Source: Micavibrio sp. UBA1672 (GTDB lineage Bacteria > Pseudomonadota > Alphaproteobacteria > Micavibrionales > Micavibrionaceae). From it: a DNA stretch of 8,813 nt. The stretch spans positions 1-8,813 of the forward strand of contig DCKO01000066.1 of assembly GCA_002320665.1 (NCBI GenBank), read 5' to 3'. The notes under the pieces are model-generated. The model was not told where the DNA came from and did not search any database. It saw only the letters and a list, made by a program, of their open reading frames with translations. Positions 1-6,353 of the stretch are shown here, piece after piece; the stretch's first letter is position 1; each line of letters begins with the position of its first letter. The position numbers were made by a program, and so were the translations under genes.

Positions 1-2589
1 CGCATCATCCTGCGCAACAGGCGGCTGATTAGAACCATCTGGTATAAATACACCATTTTGATAAACACCATTACTGAAATGAATGGTTTCGATTTCAATG
101 AGCGTATCCATGCCCTCTAAACCGACAAGATCAATGACAGTCGTCCATCCAGTTGTTCCATCGGTTATAACATTATAATCAGAGTAGTCATTGACATAGA
201 AAACCTGATCCACACCCTCGCCACCATAGAGCGCATCATCACCCTCACCGCCAGCTAGGATGTCATTACCTTTTGTACCAACAACAATATTATCATTCGC
301 ATTACCGGTAACAGTTAAACCTGCACTTTCGATCAAGTCCAGATCATAAAGCATATGCAACGGATAAGAACCAGGATCATCCAGAACCAGATCCTGCCCC
401 ATTTCCAAAGCTATAAAATCTCCAACACGATCCCCAATAAGCTCACGCTCTTCTCCGTGGAAATGCCATGTATCCGTACCATTATTCACAGGATCAACCT
501 CAGAAATGAGTGGCAGATCCATATAATTCACAGCCAAATGAATATCTTCGCGCATCAAGGCCATATCTTCTTGCGCAGCGCGGATATAAGGCAAACCCGC
601 CAGCGTCCTTTCCGCAGTAGTCTGAGCAGTCCCACCAGCTATGGCCGCGTCATAATTATAACGACCTGTCTGCATGATATAGAACTCAATATCGTCACCA
701 AGATGCGCTTTAATATAATCAAAAACCGCTAAAGTTGCGTCTCGGTAACGATCTTGCGCCACCAGACGTTCTGCCTCAGTGCTATAATCCCCAATCAGAA
801 TTGAATCACTTTCGCCTTGCCCCCAAACGACCACAGGCTTTACAGCGCCCAAGGCACGCTGTTCGGCAATCTGATTTGCCATCATATCCACAGCGCGAAT
901 TAAAATTTCACCTGGTAAGCCTTCATTTGGATACCACCAAACTTCATCCGCTTCAAAATCACTATTCCCGTCTACCCGAGTACTCCCGATAGCCTGCATG
1001 ACGATTTTACCATTCTCATCATCTGGCGGCATAACAACAGTATTGAAATTAGCTTCAGCCTCCAACATATCCTGCATGCGCGTCACACCGGAATCACTGT
1101 CACCATCAAAAACCCGCAAACCTTCAGCATTTGATTGCCCCAAAACAGAAACCAGCAAAGTCTTGGGCGCCGTTAAAACAAGATTTTCAACCAAATCAAT
1201 TTCTGCGGCATTCACACCTTGCAAAACAGCGAGCACTTGACCGATTTCAGACCCCAAGCCATCATAATCAACCACTATTTCCGTATCGCCGCCATTTTGA
1301 ATAAAGTTGACAACACTATCACCAAGCGCATCAGACCCAGTATAACCGCCATAGATCAGAACCTCAGACAAATCCAATTTGTCACCAGAAACCCCAATTT
1401 CAAAATCAGTTATATACCCAACATTATTAGTAAAATCCGTGCCTATTGTTGCATCAAACTTGAAAATATCTGCGCCAGCACCACCAGTTGCAACATCACC
1501 ACCTTTGCCTATCAGAATAAGGTCATCCCCATCACCACCATCAACACTATCAAGACCAAGACCTCCCACGAGGACATCATTTCCACCTTCACCAAACAGA
1601 TAATCCTCTCCGATCATACCGTATAAAAGATTATCCTCGAGCGTGTGACCGTAAATAGTATCATTAAAATCAGAACCAACAATATTCTCTACATCGAACA
1701 ATACATCATAAGAACCATGACCATCATCAATCACGTATGTTAAGAAGCTATCTCCAACATAACCACCCCCAGAAGACCCACCACCCGGAGGCGTCGGATC
1801 AATCCAAAGATTATCCGCCACAGAAAACTCAGCAACAGTCAAACCTTCAAGCACAGCAACCGAAGAAGGAGAAACACCTCCGAAACCATCAGGATCAAAC
1901 TGGATTTTCATCCCGCTACCAATATCTTTCAAGCGCACATAACCATCGGCCACAGGATCCGTCCCAACATAGCCTACAGTTTGAAGAAAATTAGAAACAT
2001 CTACATAATCGCCATCAACACCAACTTCAAAGTTAGGGATATATTGAACGGGACCATTAACCCAATCATCATAGGTCAGGACATGAACATCCTGATTAGG
2101 CAAAAGACCTCCGCCTCCACCGCCAATACTCGGCTCACGACCATATTCTCGCAAAACCGTTATAGCCGACCCAGCAGTTAAGTAACTGACAGTATCTTTC
2201 TCATTCCCAAGCGCACCAGTCTCAGAGCCTATAACAAAATCCACGCCGCCGCCCGGACTAAACATATCACGACCGACCCCACCATAGAGAATATTATCAC
2301 CCGATGTCCCACCTAGGTAATCCATACCACCATAACCAATGAAAATCTCTTCATCACCATCGGTTGCAATAAGATGCTGAGAATTATCAACAGAACTGGA
2401 AGGCTGAACAATATTAGAAAAATTGGCAAGAAAAGCAGGGTTAATGATCTGCTGCAAATCTACAGCAACATATGTATGAAGATCAGACAAAAGTGTTTCA
2501 TCATCTATAAGCCCGCCTACACTATTATCCGTAAAAGAATAATGTGATGCTAAAAAACTCCACCAGTCCGGCTTGGCTACACTAGTCAT
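1..2589 (-). CDS. RTX-type secreted multidomain protein with SASA/SGNH carbohydrate esterase domain (C-terminus off the left edge)
   Basis: The frame is open for all 863 codons to the window edge, so the protein is incomplete at its C-terminus. The ATG at 2589 follows GGAAG with 6-nt spacing. There is no Sec signal peptide and no cysteine, as is usual for T1SS substrates. Domains in order: a unique N-terminus (1-75); degenerate RTX nonapeptides (78-122); a T1SS-target-like beta module (about 186-258); a Gly-rich linker; RTX repeats (305-376); a second target-like module starting GADIFKF (372-470); a SASA-type esterase (about 478-740); RTX repeats (762-795); a linker module (793-853); and the start of a cadherin-like unit (NQPPVAQDDA, 854-863). 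Esterase motifs seen are GQSN (nucleophile Ser486), WGQGESD (589-595) and DTWHFHG (706-712; D706 with H709 or H711 as catalytic candidates). Known for the family: SASA domains deacetylate sialic acid or acetylated polysaccharide. Inferred: an extracellular, Ca2+-folded polysaccharide deacetylase. The substrate is unknown. Confidence 0.88.
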   Translation of the reverse strand, partial: MTSVAKPDWWSFLASHYSFTDNSVGGLIDDETLLSDLHTYVAVDLQQIINPAFLANFSNIVQPSSSVDNSQHLIATDGDEEIFIGYGGMDYLGGTSGDNILYGGVGRDMFSPGGGVDFVIGSETGALGNEKDTVSYLTAGSAITVLREYGREPSIGGGGGGLLPNQDVHVLTYDDWVNGPVQYIPNFEVGVDGDYVDVSNFLQTVGYVGTDPVADGYVRLKDIGSGMKIQFDPDGFGGVSPSSVAVLEGLTVAEFSVADNLWIDPTPPGGGSSGGGYVGDSFLTYVIDDGHGSYDVLFDVENIVGSDFNDTIYGHTLEDNLLYGMIGEDYLFGEGGNDVLVGGLGLDSVDGGDGDDLILIGKGGDVATGGAGADIFKFDATIGTDFTNNVGYITDFEIGVSGDKLDLSEVLIYGGYTGSDALGDSVVNFIQNGGDTEIVVDYDGLGSEIGQVLAVLQGVNAAEIDLVENLVLTAPKTLLVSVLGQSNAEGLRVFDGDSDSGVTRMQDMLEAEANFNTVVMPPDDENGKIVMQAIGSTRVDGNSDFEADEVWWYPNEGLPGEILIRAVDMMANQIAEQRALGAVKPVVVWGQGESDSILIGDYSTEAERLVAQDRYRDATLAVFDYIKAHLGDDIEFYIMQTGRYNYDAAIAGGTAQTTAERTLAGLPYIRAAQEDMALMREDIHLAVNYMDLPLISEVDPVNNGTDTWHFHGEERELIGDRVGDFIALEMGQDLVLDDPGSYPLHMLYDLDLIESAGLTVTGNANDNIVVGTKGNDILAGGEGDDALYGGEGVDQVFYVNDYSDYNVITDGTTGWTTVIDLVGLEGMDTLIEIETIHFSNGVYQNGVFIPDGSNQPPVAQDDA
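190..306 (-). repeat. RTX nonapeptide block 3 of the esterase protein
   Basis: This encodes residues 762-800, with GTKGNDILAGGEGDDALYGG as the core of GGxGxDxLx repeats. These bind Ca2+ in a parallel beta roll. It sits after the esterase domain and before the linker module shared with the second RTX protein. Confidence 0.85.
1462..1677 (-). repeat. RTX nonapeptide block 2 of the esterase protein
   Basis: This encodes residues 305-376. It enters through the common lead-in VGSDFNDTIYG and runs through GEGGNDVLVGG and DGGDGDDLI to GGAGADIF. This is the best-preserved array in the protein and it leads directly into a target-domain-like module. Confidence 0.85.
2224..2358 (-). repeat. Degenerate RTX nonapeptide block 1 of the esterase protein
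   Basis: This encodes residues 78-122 (GDEEIFIGYGGMDYLGG onward). The G/D spacing is nonapeptide-like but several Gly and Asp positions are replaced, so Ca2+ binding may be weaker than in the later blocks. Confidence 0.6.
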
Positions 2590-2624
2590 ATAATACTTCC
2601 ATAAAAACGCGTTACTCCACGCAC

Positions 2625-2654
2625 GGTGTAACAACTATGAAGCGTTTATGTCAA
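2625..2654 (-). promoter_or_regulatory. Possible promoter of the RTX-esterase gene
   Basis: On the minus strand a perfect TTGACA (2654-2649) is followed after 17-18 nt by TTACAC/TACACC, a weak -10. The implied start would leave a leader of roughly 30 nt before the GGAAG site and the ATG at 2589. It lies in the 132-nt gap after the SDR gene, where I find no clear terminator, so read-through from the SDR gene is also possible. Confidence 0.35.
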
Positions 2655-2721
2655 GAAAATTAAATACAGTTATCAACAGGAAAACACAAGGGAAGCCATT
2701 AACTAAAGATCACCACTGTTT

Positions 2722-3504
2722 TCATAATATACGCTTTTGGGAAATTATATTAAATATATATCTCATAACCATGAAATATAAGAAATTTGGCATAAGCCTC
2801 AAAACTTTCATCACAAAAATCATTCTTTTAGGAAAAGAAATTTCAAATCCTCTTTTCAACAAACCATCTGCAATAACTTTAGCAGCTATATCAACTCCAA
2901 TGATAAATGGCATAGGAAAGTCATTTTTATCTGTCAAAGGGCTCTTTACGAACCCCGGAGAGATCACTTTAACATCTAGATTACTGGCTTCCAACTCGAT
3001 TTTTAAGCTCTCAGCATAACTAATAAGCCCTGCTTTCGTTGCACAATAAGGCTGCCCCATGGGTAACCCCCTATACCCTGCAATACTGGAACATAAGACA
3101 ATCTGCCCATACCCTTGTTGCAACAACCACGGCTTAACGCAATGAACCACATTAAAGGCACCAGTAAGATTTACTGCAATCATTTGATCGATAATATCTA
3201 TATCATGCCCACCCACACTATGAGGTTTGTAAAAGGCTGGCATAAATATCACAGAAGATAGCCTTACCTCCTTTTCCTTTAAATCATCAATTACTGACTT
3301 AATCTGGTTAATCTCTCTGACATCTAAGGGATAAACCATATGCTCAGTTCCAGCCAAACCTTCTTTTACAGCCTCAAGATCTTTCTGGCGCCTTGCCGAC
3401 AAAATAACACGAGCACCTCTTTGCGATAATTCCATTGCCAAAGCCGCACCTATGCCGCTACTCGCACCTATAACCCATATATAACAGTCTTCTAAACTAT
3501 TCAT
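2722..3504 (-). CDS. SDR-family NAD(P)-dependent oxidoreductase
   Basis: This is a classical short-chain dehydrogenase/reductase of 260 residues, the usual family length. Seen: cofactor-binding GASSGIG (13-19) at the start of a Rossmann fold; SARR (36-39), whose basic residues after beta-2 suggest NADP(H); DV (61-62); N112; S139/S140; catalytic YCATK (Y153, K157); and SPG (182-184). The usual NNAG/NAG after beta-4 is replaced by MPA (88-90). The C-terminus (about 227-255) is hydrophobic and methionine-rich, suggesting membrane association or a lipid-like substrate. The ATG at 3504 is preceded by AAAGGA at a longish distance (13 nt). It lies upstream of the RTX-esterase gene on the same strand and diverges from the second RTX gene. 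Substrate and any link to the RTX proteins are unknown. Confidence 0.9.
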   Translation of the reverse strand: MNSLEDCYIWVIGASSGIGAALAMELSQRGARVILSARRQKDLEAVKEGLAGTEHMVYPLDVREINQIKSVIDDLKEKEVRLSSVIFMPAFYKPHSVGGHDIDIIDQMIAVNLTGAFNVVHCVKPWLLQQGYGQIVLCSSIAGYRGLPMGQPYCATKAGLISYAESLKIELEASNLDVKVISPGFVKSPLTDKNDFPMPFIIGVDIAAKVIADGLLKRGFEISFPKRMIFVMKVLRLMPNFLYFMVMRYIFNIISQKRIL

Positions 3505-3619
3505 AAGTCTGTATTTTTCCTTTACTTATGGCAATAAATAATGTAACCCAATCATGAATTTTAAAATTAATTAAAATTTTACATAATCGTGAAATACTTT
3601 AACTTGTAGCTATAGCAAT
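3505..3619. promoter_or_regulatory. Divergent AT-rich intergenic region between the SDR and second RTX genes
   Basis: This 115-nt region must hold promoters for both directions. It contains an inverted repeat with perfect 8-bp arms (AATTTTAA at 3557-3564, TTAAAATT at 3571-3578). That repeat is flanked by direct repeats AATCATGAA (3550-3558) and AATCGTGAA (3585-3593). TTTACA (3578-3583) with TAACTT (3600-3605) is a possible but weak promoter for the plus-strand gene. The symmetric layout would suit a regulator binding between two divergent genes, which is inference. Confidence 0.4.
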
Positions 3620-4990
3620 ATGGGGGACATGATGAGAAGATCAAGACCAAATTTGAAAATTGGAACGCGCGGTGACGACGTGATCAACGGTCACAACGGC
3701 AAAGATATCATATTCGGGTTATCAGGCTCGGATAAGCTTTATGGTGATAGTGGTAATGACATCATTTTTGGCAATCGCGGAGATGACCTGCTTACAGGCG
3801 GTGAAGGCCGAGATAAATTACACGGCGGTAAAGGTGATGATACACTTGATGGCGGCAAAGGCAGAGACATCCTGAAAGGTGGACACGGCGATGACGAGCT
3901 TACTGGCGGAGAAGGTAATGATATGCTCTTCGGTGGGCGCGGTCATGACACAGCCATATTTACAGGCAATTTTTCAGATTATGAAATCAATGAATATGGA
4001 TGCAAAGGCAATAAAATAATTGTCAAAGACACTGTTGGTACAGATGGCAAAGATAAACTTGTCAGCATTGAGAAACTCATCTTTGCAGATGGAACGTACG
4101 AAAATGGTGTATTTACGGCTTTTAATAGAGCCCCTATAGCCAATAAAGATAGTGCAGTTTTAGACGAAGATACTTCAGTTATTATTTCGGTTCTGGCTAA
4201 TGACAGTGACCCAGATGGTGACCCACTTACAGTTACAAACATTGAGAATGTTTATAACGGCACAGTTGTGATTAACGCTGATGGCACAATTACATATACT
4301 CCCGACCCGGATTTTCACGGTACCGAAAGCATTGTCTATACGATCCAAGATCCAGATGGTGCCTACGCCAAGGCACGTGTGAATATTACAATTAACGAAG
4401 TTGATGATCCTGTAGAGCCCAATCTTAAGCCCGTTCTTGGCAAAGATAGTGCCACAACGACAGAAGATTCTTCTGTAACTATAAATGTACTAGCCAATGA
4501 TGTTGACCCGAATGGCGACACGATCACAGTAACTTCTGTACAAGGCTTGAGCAATGGATCTGCTGTAATCAACCCTGATGGCACAATTACTTTTACACCA
4601 GATGCAAACTATAACGGAGAAGAAAGCTTCCTCTATAATGCAACTGATGGCAATGGTGGTAATGCGACACAGCGCATAAATGTAAACATCAAACCTGAAG
4701 CTGATCTTTATGTCATGGATAATGATGACTTCACGACGCCAGAAACAATTACACATTTTGATACAGATGGCGGAGATGTTCTGGATATATCAGATATCTT
4801 AAGCGGATATGACCCCTTAACCGATACCATATCAGATTTTGTACAAATGACTGACAACGGCACCGACACTATTGTGTCGGTTGATGCAGATGGCGGCGCT
4901 GATAACTTTATTCAAATTGCTACATTAGTTGATATCATAGGGCTGGATGAAACAGCATTAGAAACATCAGGAAATCTGACAACAGTATAG
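3620..4990 (+). CDS. RTX / cadherin-like repeat protein with T1SS C-terminal target domain
   Basis: This is a complete 456-residue acidic protein with no Sec signal. Residues 15-113 hold about 11 RTX nonapeptides (GGxGxDxLx). Residues 109-168 are a linker module ending in ENGVF. Two cadherin-like units (169-267 and 268-360) each carry VLANDxDPxGD and DGTITxTPD. The final about 95 residues (361-456) have the DVLDISDIL and DNFIQIATL pattern of the VCA0849-type T1SS target domain. No catalytic domain is visible, so a structural, adhesive or matrix role outside the cell is the likeliest reading. The start is uncertain: ATG 3620 has no upstream Shine-Dalgarno sequence, whereas GGGGGA (3622-3627) precedes the in-frame ATG at 3632 with 4-nt spacing, so translation may begin at Met5. 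Two hairpins follow the stop. The T1SS exporter is not in this window. Confidence 0.9.
   Translation: MGDMMRRSRPNLKIGTRGDDVINGHNGKDIIFGLSGSDKLYGDSGNDIIFGNRGDDLLTGGEGRDKLHGGKGDDTLDGGKGRDILKGGHGDDELTGGEGNDMLFGGRGHDTAIFTGNFSDYEINEYGCKGNKIIVKDTVGTDGKDKLVSIEKLIFADGTYENGVFTAFNRAPIANKDSAVLDEDTSVIISVLANDSDPDGDPLTVTNIENVYNGTVVINADGTITYTPDPDFHGTESIVYTIQDPDGAYAKARVNITINEVDDPVEPNLKPVLGKDSATTTEDSSVTINVLANDVDPNGDTITVTSVQGLSNGSAVINPDGTITFTPDANYNGEESFLYNATDGNGGNATQRINVNIKPEADLYVMDNDDFTTPETITHFDTDGGDVLDISDILSGYDPLTDTISDFVQMTDNGTDTIVSVDADGGADNFIQIATLVDIIGLDETALETSGNLTTV
3662..3958 (+). repeat. RTX nonapeptide array
   Basis: About 11 tandem 27-nt units encode residues 15-113 of the second RTX protein. The last six or so are near-consensus (GGKGDDTLD, GGEGNDMLF), while the first ones are more divergent (GHNGKDIIF, GLSGSDKLY). 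This is a Ca2+-binding beta-roll array. Confidence 0.9.
4124..4699 (+). repeat. Two cadherin-like units with an exact 297-nt period
   Basis: Unit 1 starts at Asn169 (4124) and unit 2 at Asn268 (4421). Aligned landmarks all keep a 99-residue offset: KDSA, VLANDxDPxGD (V191 and V290) and DGTIT. At DNA level GATGGCACAATTAC is identical at 4280-4293 and 4577-4590, also 297 nt apart. The units therefore arose by duplication and have since diverged. Confidence 0.85.
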
Positions 4991-5018
4991 CTCAAACCAA
5001 AATCAAGTAAGTAACCTA

Positions 5019-5054
5019 AAAAACAGGCTTGCATTTGTATGTAAGCCTGTTTTT
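5019..5054 (+). terminator. Strong intrinsic terminator after the second RTX gene
   Basis: AAACAGGCTTGCAT (5021-5034) pairs with ATGTAAGCCTGTTT (5039-5052), giving a 14-bp stem with one G-U pair and a TTGT loop. A-residues precede it and a T-run follows. It lies about 30 nt after the stop codon. Confidence 0.85.
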
Positions 5055-5058
5055 ATGT

Positions 5059-5088
5059 AAGCAACTCTCTATAATGATAGTTGCTTTT
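5059..5088 (+). terminator. Second hairpin, likely back-up terminator
   Basis: AAGCAACT (5059-5066) pairs with AGTTGCTT (5079-5086), and two more T's complete a TTTT run. It follows the first terminator directly. It could further insulate the downstream membrane-protein gene or belong to that gene's leader. Confidence 0.55.
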
Positions 5089-5140
5089 ACATTTACCCTC
5101 CTGCATAGTCTTACACTAAATATCATCATATGGTGTCCAC

Positions 5141-5929
5141 ATGAATACATCCCCTGAAGACATTGAAGAAAAACTGCGTCTTGCCTCTCCCACTATTTAT
5201 GAAATCATAGCAACAGAAGGTCACGAAGAGCTCTCGAGATCTTTACATTCCTTAGGATGGTCAGGATTTGTTGCCGGACTGTGCATAAGCTTTTCACTTT
5301 TTTGCGAAGGATATCTCACTTTACATTCAGAATCAGGAAAAGATAATTTTCTCTTTGTTAATCTTGGATACTGCATTGGGTTTATTATTGTGATTATTGG
5401 ACGCTTCCAGCTTTTCACAGAAAACACCATTACCGTTGTCTTGCCCCTACTGGAAAAGCGCACTCTCAAAAATTTAACACGCACAGCAAAATTATGGGCT
5501 GTAGTCTTAATTACAAATTTTATCGGCACATTTTGCGCAGCCCTCCTTGTCTCAAAATTTAATTTTGTGAGCGCCGAACAACTAGCTGTATTTGTTGATA
5601 TTTCCAAACATGCAGTAGATCAAGACTTTATGCGCATCTTCAAAACCGCCATACCTGCTGGCTTTCTCATTGCTTGCCTGGTATGGATGCTGCCCAGCGC
5701 ACGCGGATCAGAAATCTTTGTTATAACGCTTATGACTTATGTCATCGCCATTGGTGATTTTGCACATATTGTTGCCGGATCAGCAGAGGCATTCTTACTG
5801 ATCCTGGAGCAACAAATTTCCATCGCTAAAGGTATATCCTTCCTTGTGGCCGCAAGCTTAGGAAATATTATAGGCGGCACATGCCTCTTTGCGCTAATCG
5901 CCTATAATCAGGTTAAAAACGAAATGTGA
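5141..5929 (+). CDS. Formate/nitrite transporter (FNT) family membrane protein, YfdC-like
   Basis: A 262-residue integral membrane protein of the FNT family, whose members (FocA, NirC, YfdC) form pentameric channels for small monovalent anions. Six hydrophobic segments are visible, roughly 38-58, 70-92, 118-138, 170-186, 190-210 and 232-255. Supporting landmarks are ELSR and SGFVAGLCISFS in the first helix region, GRFQLFTENT (87-96) at the position of the family's FTGN-type loop, FAHIVAGSAEAF (207-218) with His209 where FocA has its pore histidine motif, and GNIIGG (241-246). The soluble N-terminus (about 37 residues) fits the YfdC-like branch, whose substrate is poorly known. The ATG at 5141 has only a weak GGTG (5132-5135) before it. 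No formate or nitrite metabolism genes are adjacent. The 3' end faces the zinc-ribbon gene. Confidence 0.9.
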   Translation: MNTSPEDIEEKLRLASPTIYEIIATEGHEELSRSLHSLGWSGFVAGLCISFSLFCEGYLTLHSESGKDNFLFVNLGYCIGFIIVIIGRFQLFTENTITVVLPLLEKRTLKNLTRTAKLWAVVLITNFIGTFCAALLVSKFNFVSAEQLAVFVDISKHAVDQDFMRIFKTAIPAGFLIACLVWMLPSARGSEIFVITLMTYVIAIGDFAHIVAGSAEAFLLILEQQISIAKGISFLVAASLGNIIGGTCLFALIAYNQVKNEM

Positions 5930-5934
5930 TATAT

Positions 5935-6198
5935 CTAAAAGTCAAATATATCTTCCAGCATATCCATCACGCCGCCACCCCGCTTCTTTTTGTCTTGTTG
6001 TGCATAGTTTTTCTGGGGTTTTTGCTGAACATTCACCTGCTCCTGAACCGCAGTATCACGAATAACAGCCATAAGCTTTTCCAATTCCCCCTTGTCAAGC
6101 CAAACACCGCCAGTCGCCGGACAAATATCTATTTCAATTCCATAACGTGTAACTTGTTTCATGGGCGAACCATCAATGGGAGAAGTTAATAACGGCAT
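5935..6198 (-). CDS. Small zf-TFIIB-type protein with degenerate zinc ribbon
   Basis: The start is chosen at 6198 because AAGGAG sits 6 nt upstream of that ATG; an in-frame ATG at 6237 has no comparable site. The 87-residue product begins MPLLTSPIDG. The fold signature GIEIDICPATGGVWLDKGEL (20-39) and following EKL match the zf-TFIIB family (PF13453). The usual first CxxC is replaced by SPIDG and the second pair keeps only Cys26, so three of four zinc ligands are missing. The rest is a Gln/Lys-rich linker, a KKKR patch (70-73) and an acidic-hydrophobic end, MLEDIFDF (80-87). The molecular function of these proteins is not established. It converges with the FNT gene, stops 5 bp apart, leaving no room for a terminator. 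Confidence 0.85.
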   Translation of the reverse strand: MPLLTSPIDGSPMKQVTRYGIEIDICPATGGVWLDKGELEKLMAVIRDTAVQEQVNVQQKPQKNYAQQDKKKRGGGVMDMLEDIFDF

Positions 6199-6268
6199 AT
6201 ATAGCTCCTTTTTGTTTTCAATTTTATGAACGAGCACAAGTGTACAAAAATAGTTCTGTTTTACAAGC
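6193..6268 (-). promoter_or_regulatory. Upstream region and ribosome binding site of the zinc-ribbon gene
   Basis: On the minus strand AAAAAGGAG precedes ATG 6198 and fixes that start. Further upstream TTGTAA and TACACT, 16 nt apart, form a possible promoter (about 6238-6265). The ribosome binding site is well supported; the promoter is only tentative. Confidence 0.45.
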
Positions 6269-6298
6269 TTTTCAGATCACAAATTCATGTGCTATAAA
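6269..6298 (+). promoter_or_regulatory. Extended -10 promoter of the glycerate kinase operon
   Basis: TTTTCA (6269-6274) is separated by 18 nt from TATAAA (6293-6298), which carries the extended -10 TGC immediately upstream. Transcription would begin near 6305. This gives a short leader containing AAAGGA (6315-6320). Confidence 0.55.
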
Positions 6299-6353
6299 AA
6301 AAGCTGCACGGTAGAAAGGATCACGGACAATTTCTAAAAATCATAAAAAATTA

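Noticed and set aside
355..2181. Several plus-strand open frames of 66-135 codons
   Set aside because: They are antisense to the continuous RTX-esterase frame, have no family resemblance or ribosome sites, and show the low-complexity composition (Ser/Pro/Thr/Ile) expected opposite Gly/Asp-rich repeat codons.
2670..2678. TTATCAACA, one mismatch from a DnaA box
   Set aside because: A single isolated copy in a short intergenic gap, with no cluster or dnaA/dnaN neighbours; not enough for an origin.
2648..3019. Plus-strand open frame of 123 codons
   Set aside because: It lies largely opposite the SDR coding sequence, whose motifs are complete; the product has no recognisable features.
3662..3958. 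CRISPR-like regularly spaced repeats
   Set aside because: The 27-nt periodicity is coding RTX nonapeptides without spacers.
3979..4756. Minus-strand open frames opposite the second RTX gene
   Set aside because: The plus-strand frame has clear tandem domains with conserved periodicity; the antisense frames are shadows.
5070..5075. Perfect TATAAT as a promoter for the FNT gene
   Set aside because: It lies in the loop of the second hairpin and has no acceptable -35 at 16-18 nt; a promoter there is possible but not supported.
6287..6337. 16-codon upstream frame (MCYKKSCTVERITDNF) before the glycerate kinase
   Set aside because: Its ATG lies upstream of the predicted -10, so it would not be in the transcript; it has no ribosome site, and no simple frameshift joins it to the kinase frame because of the TAG at 6312.
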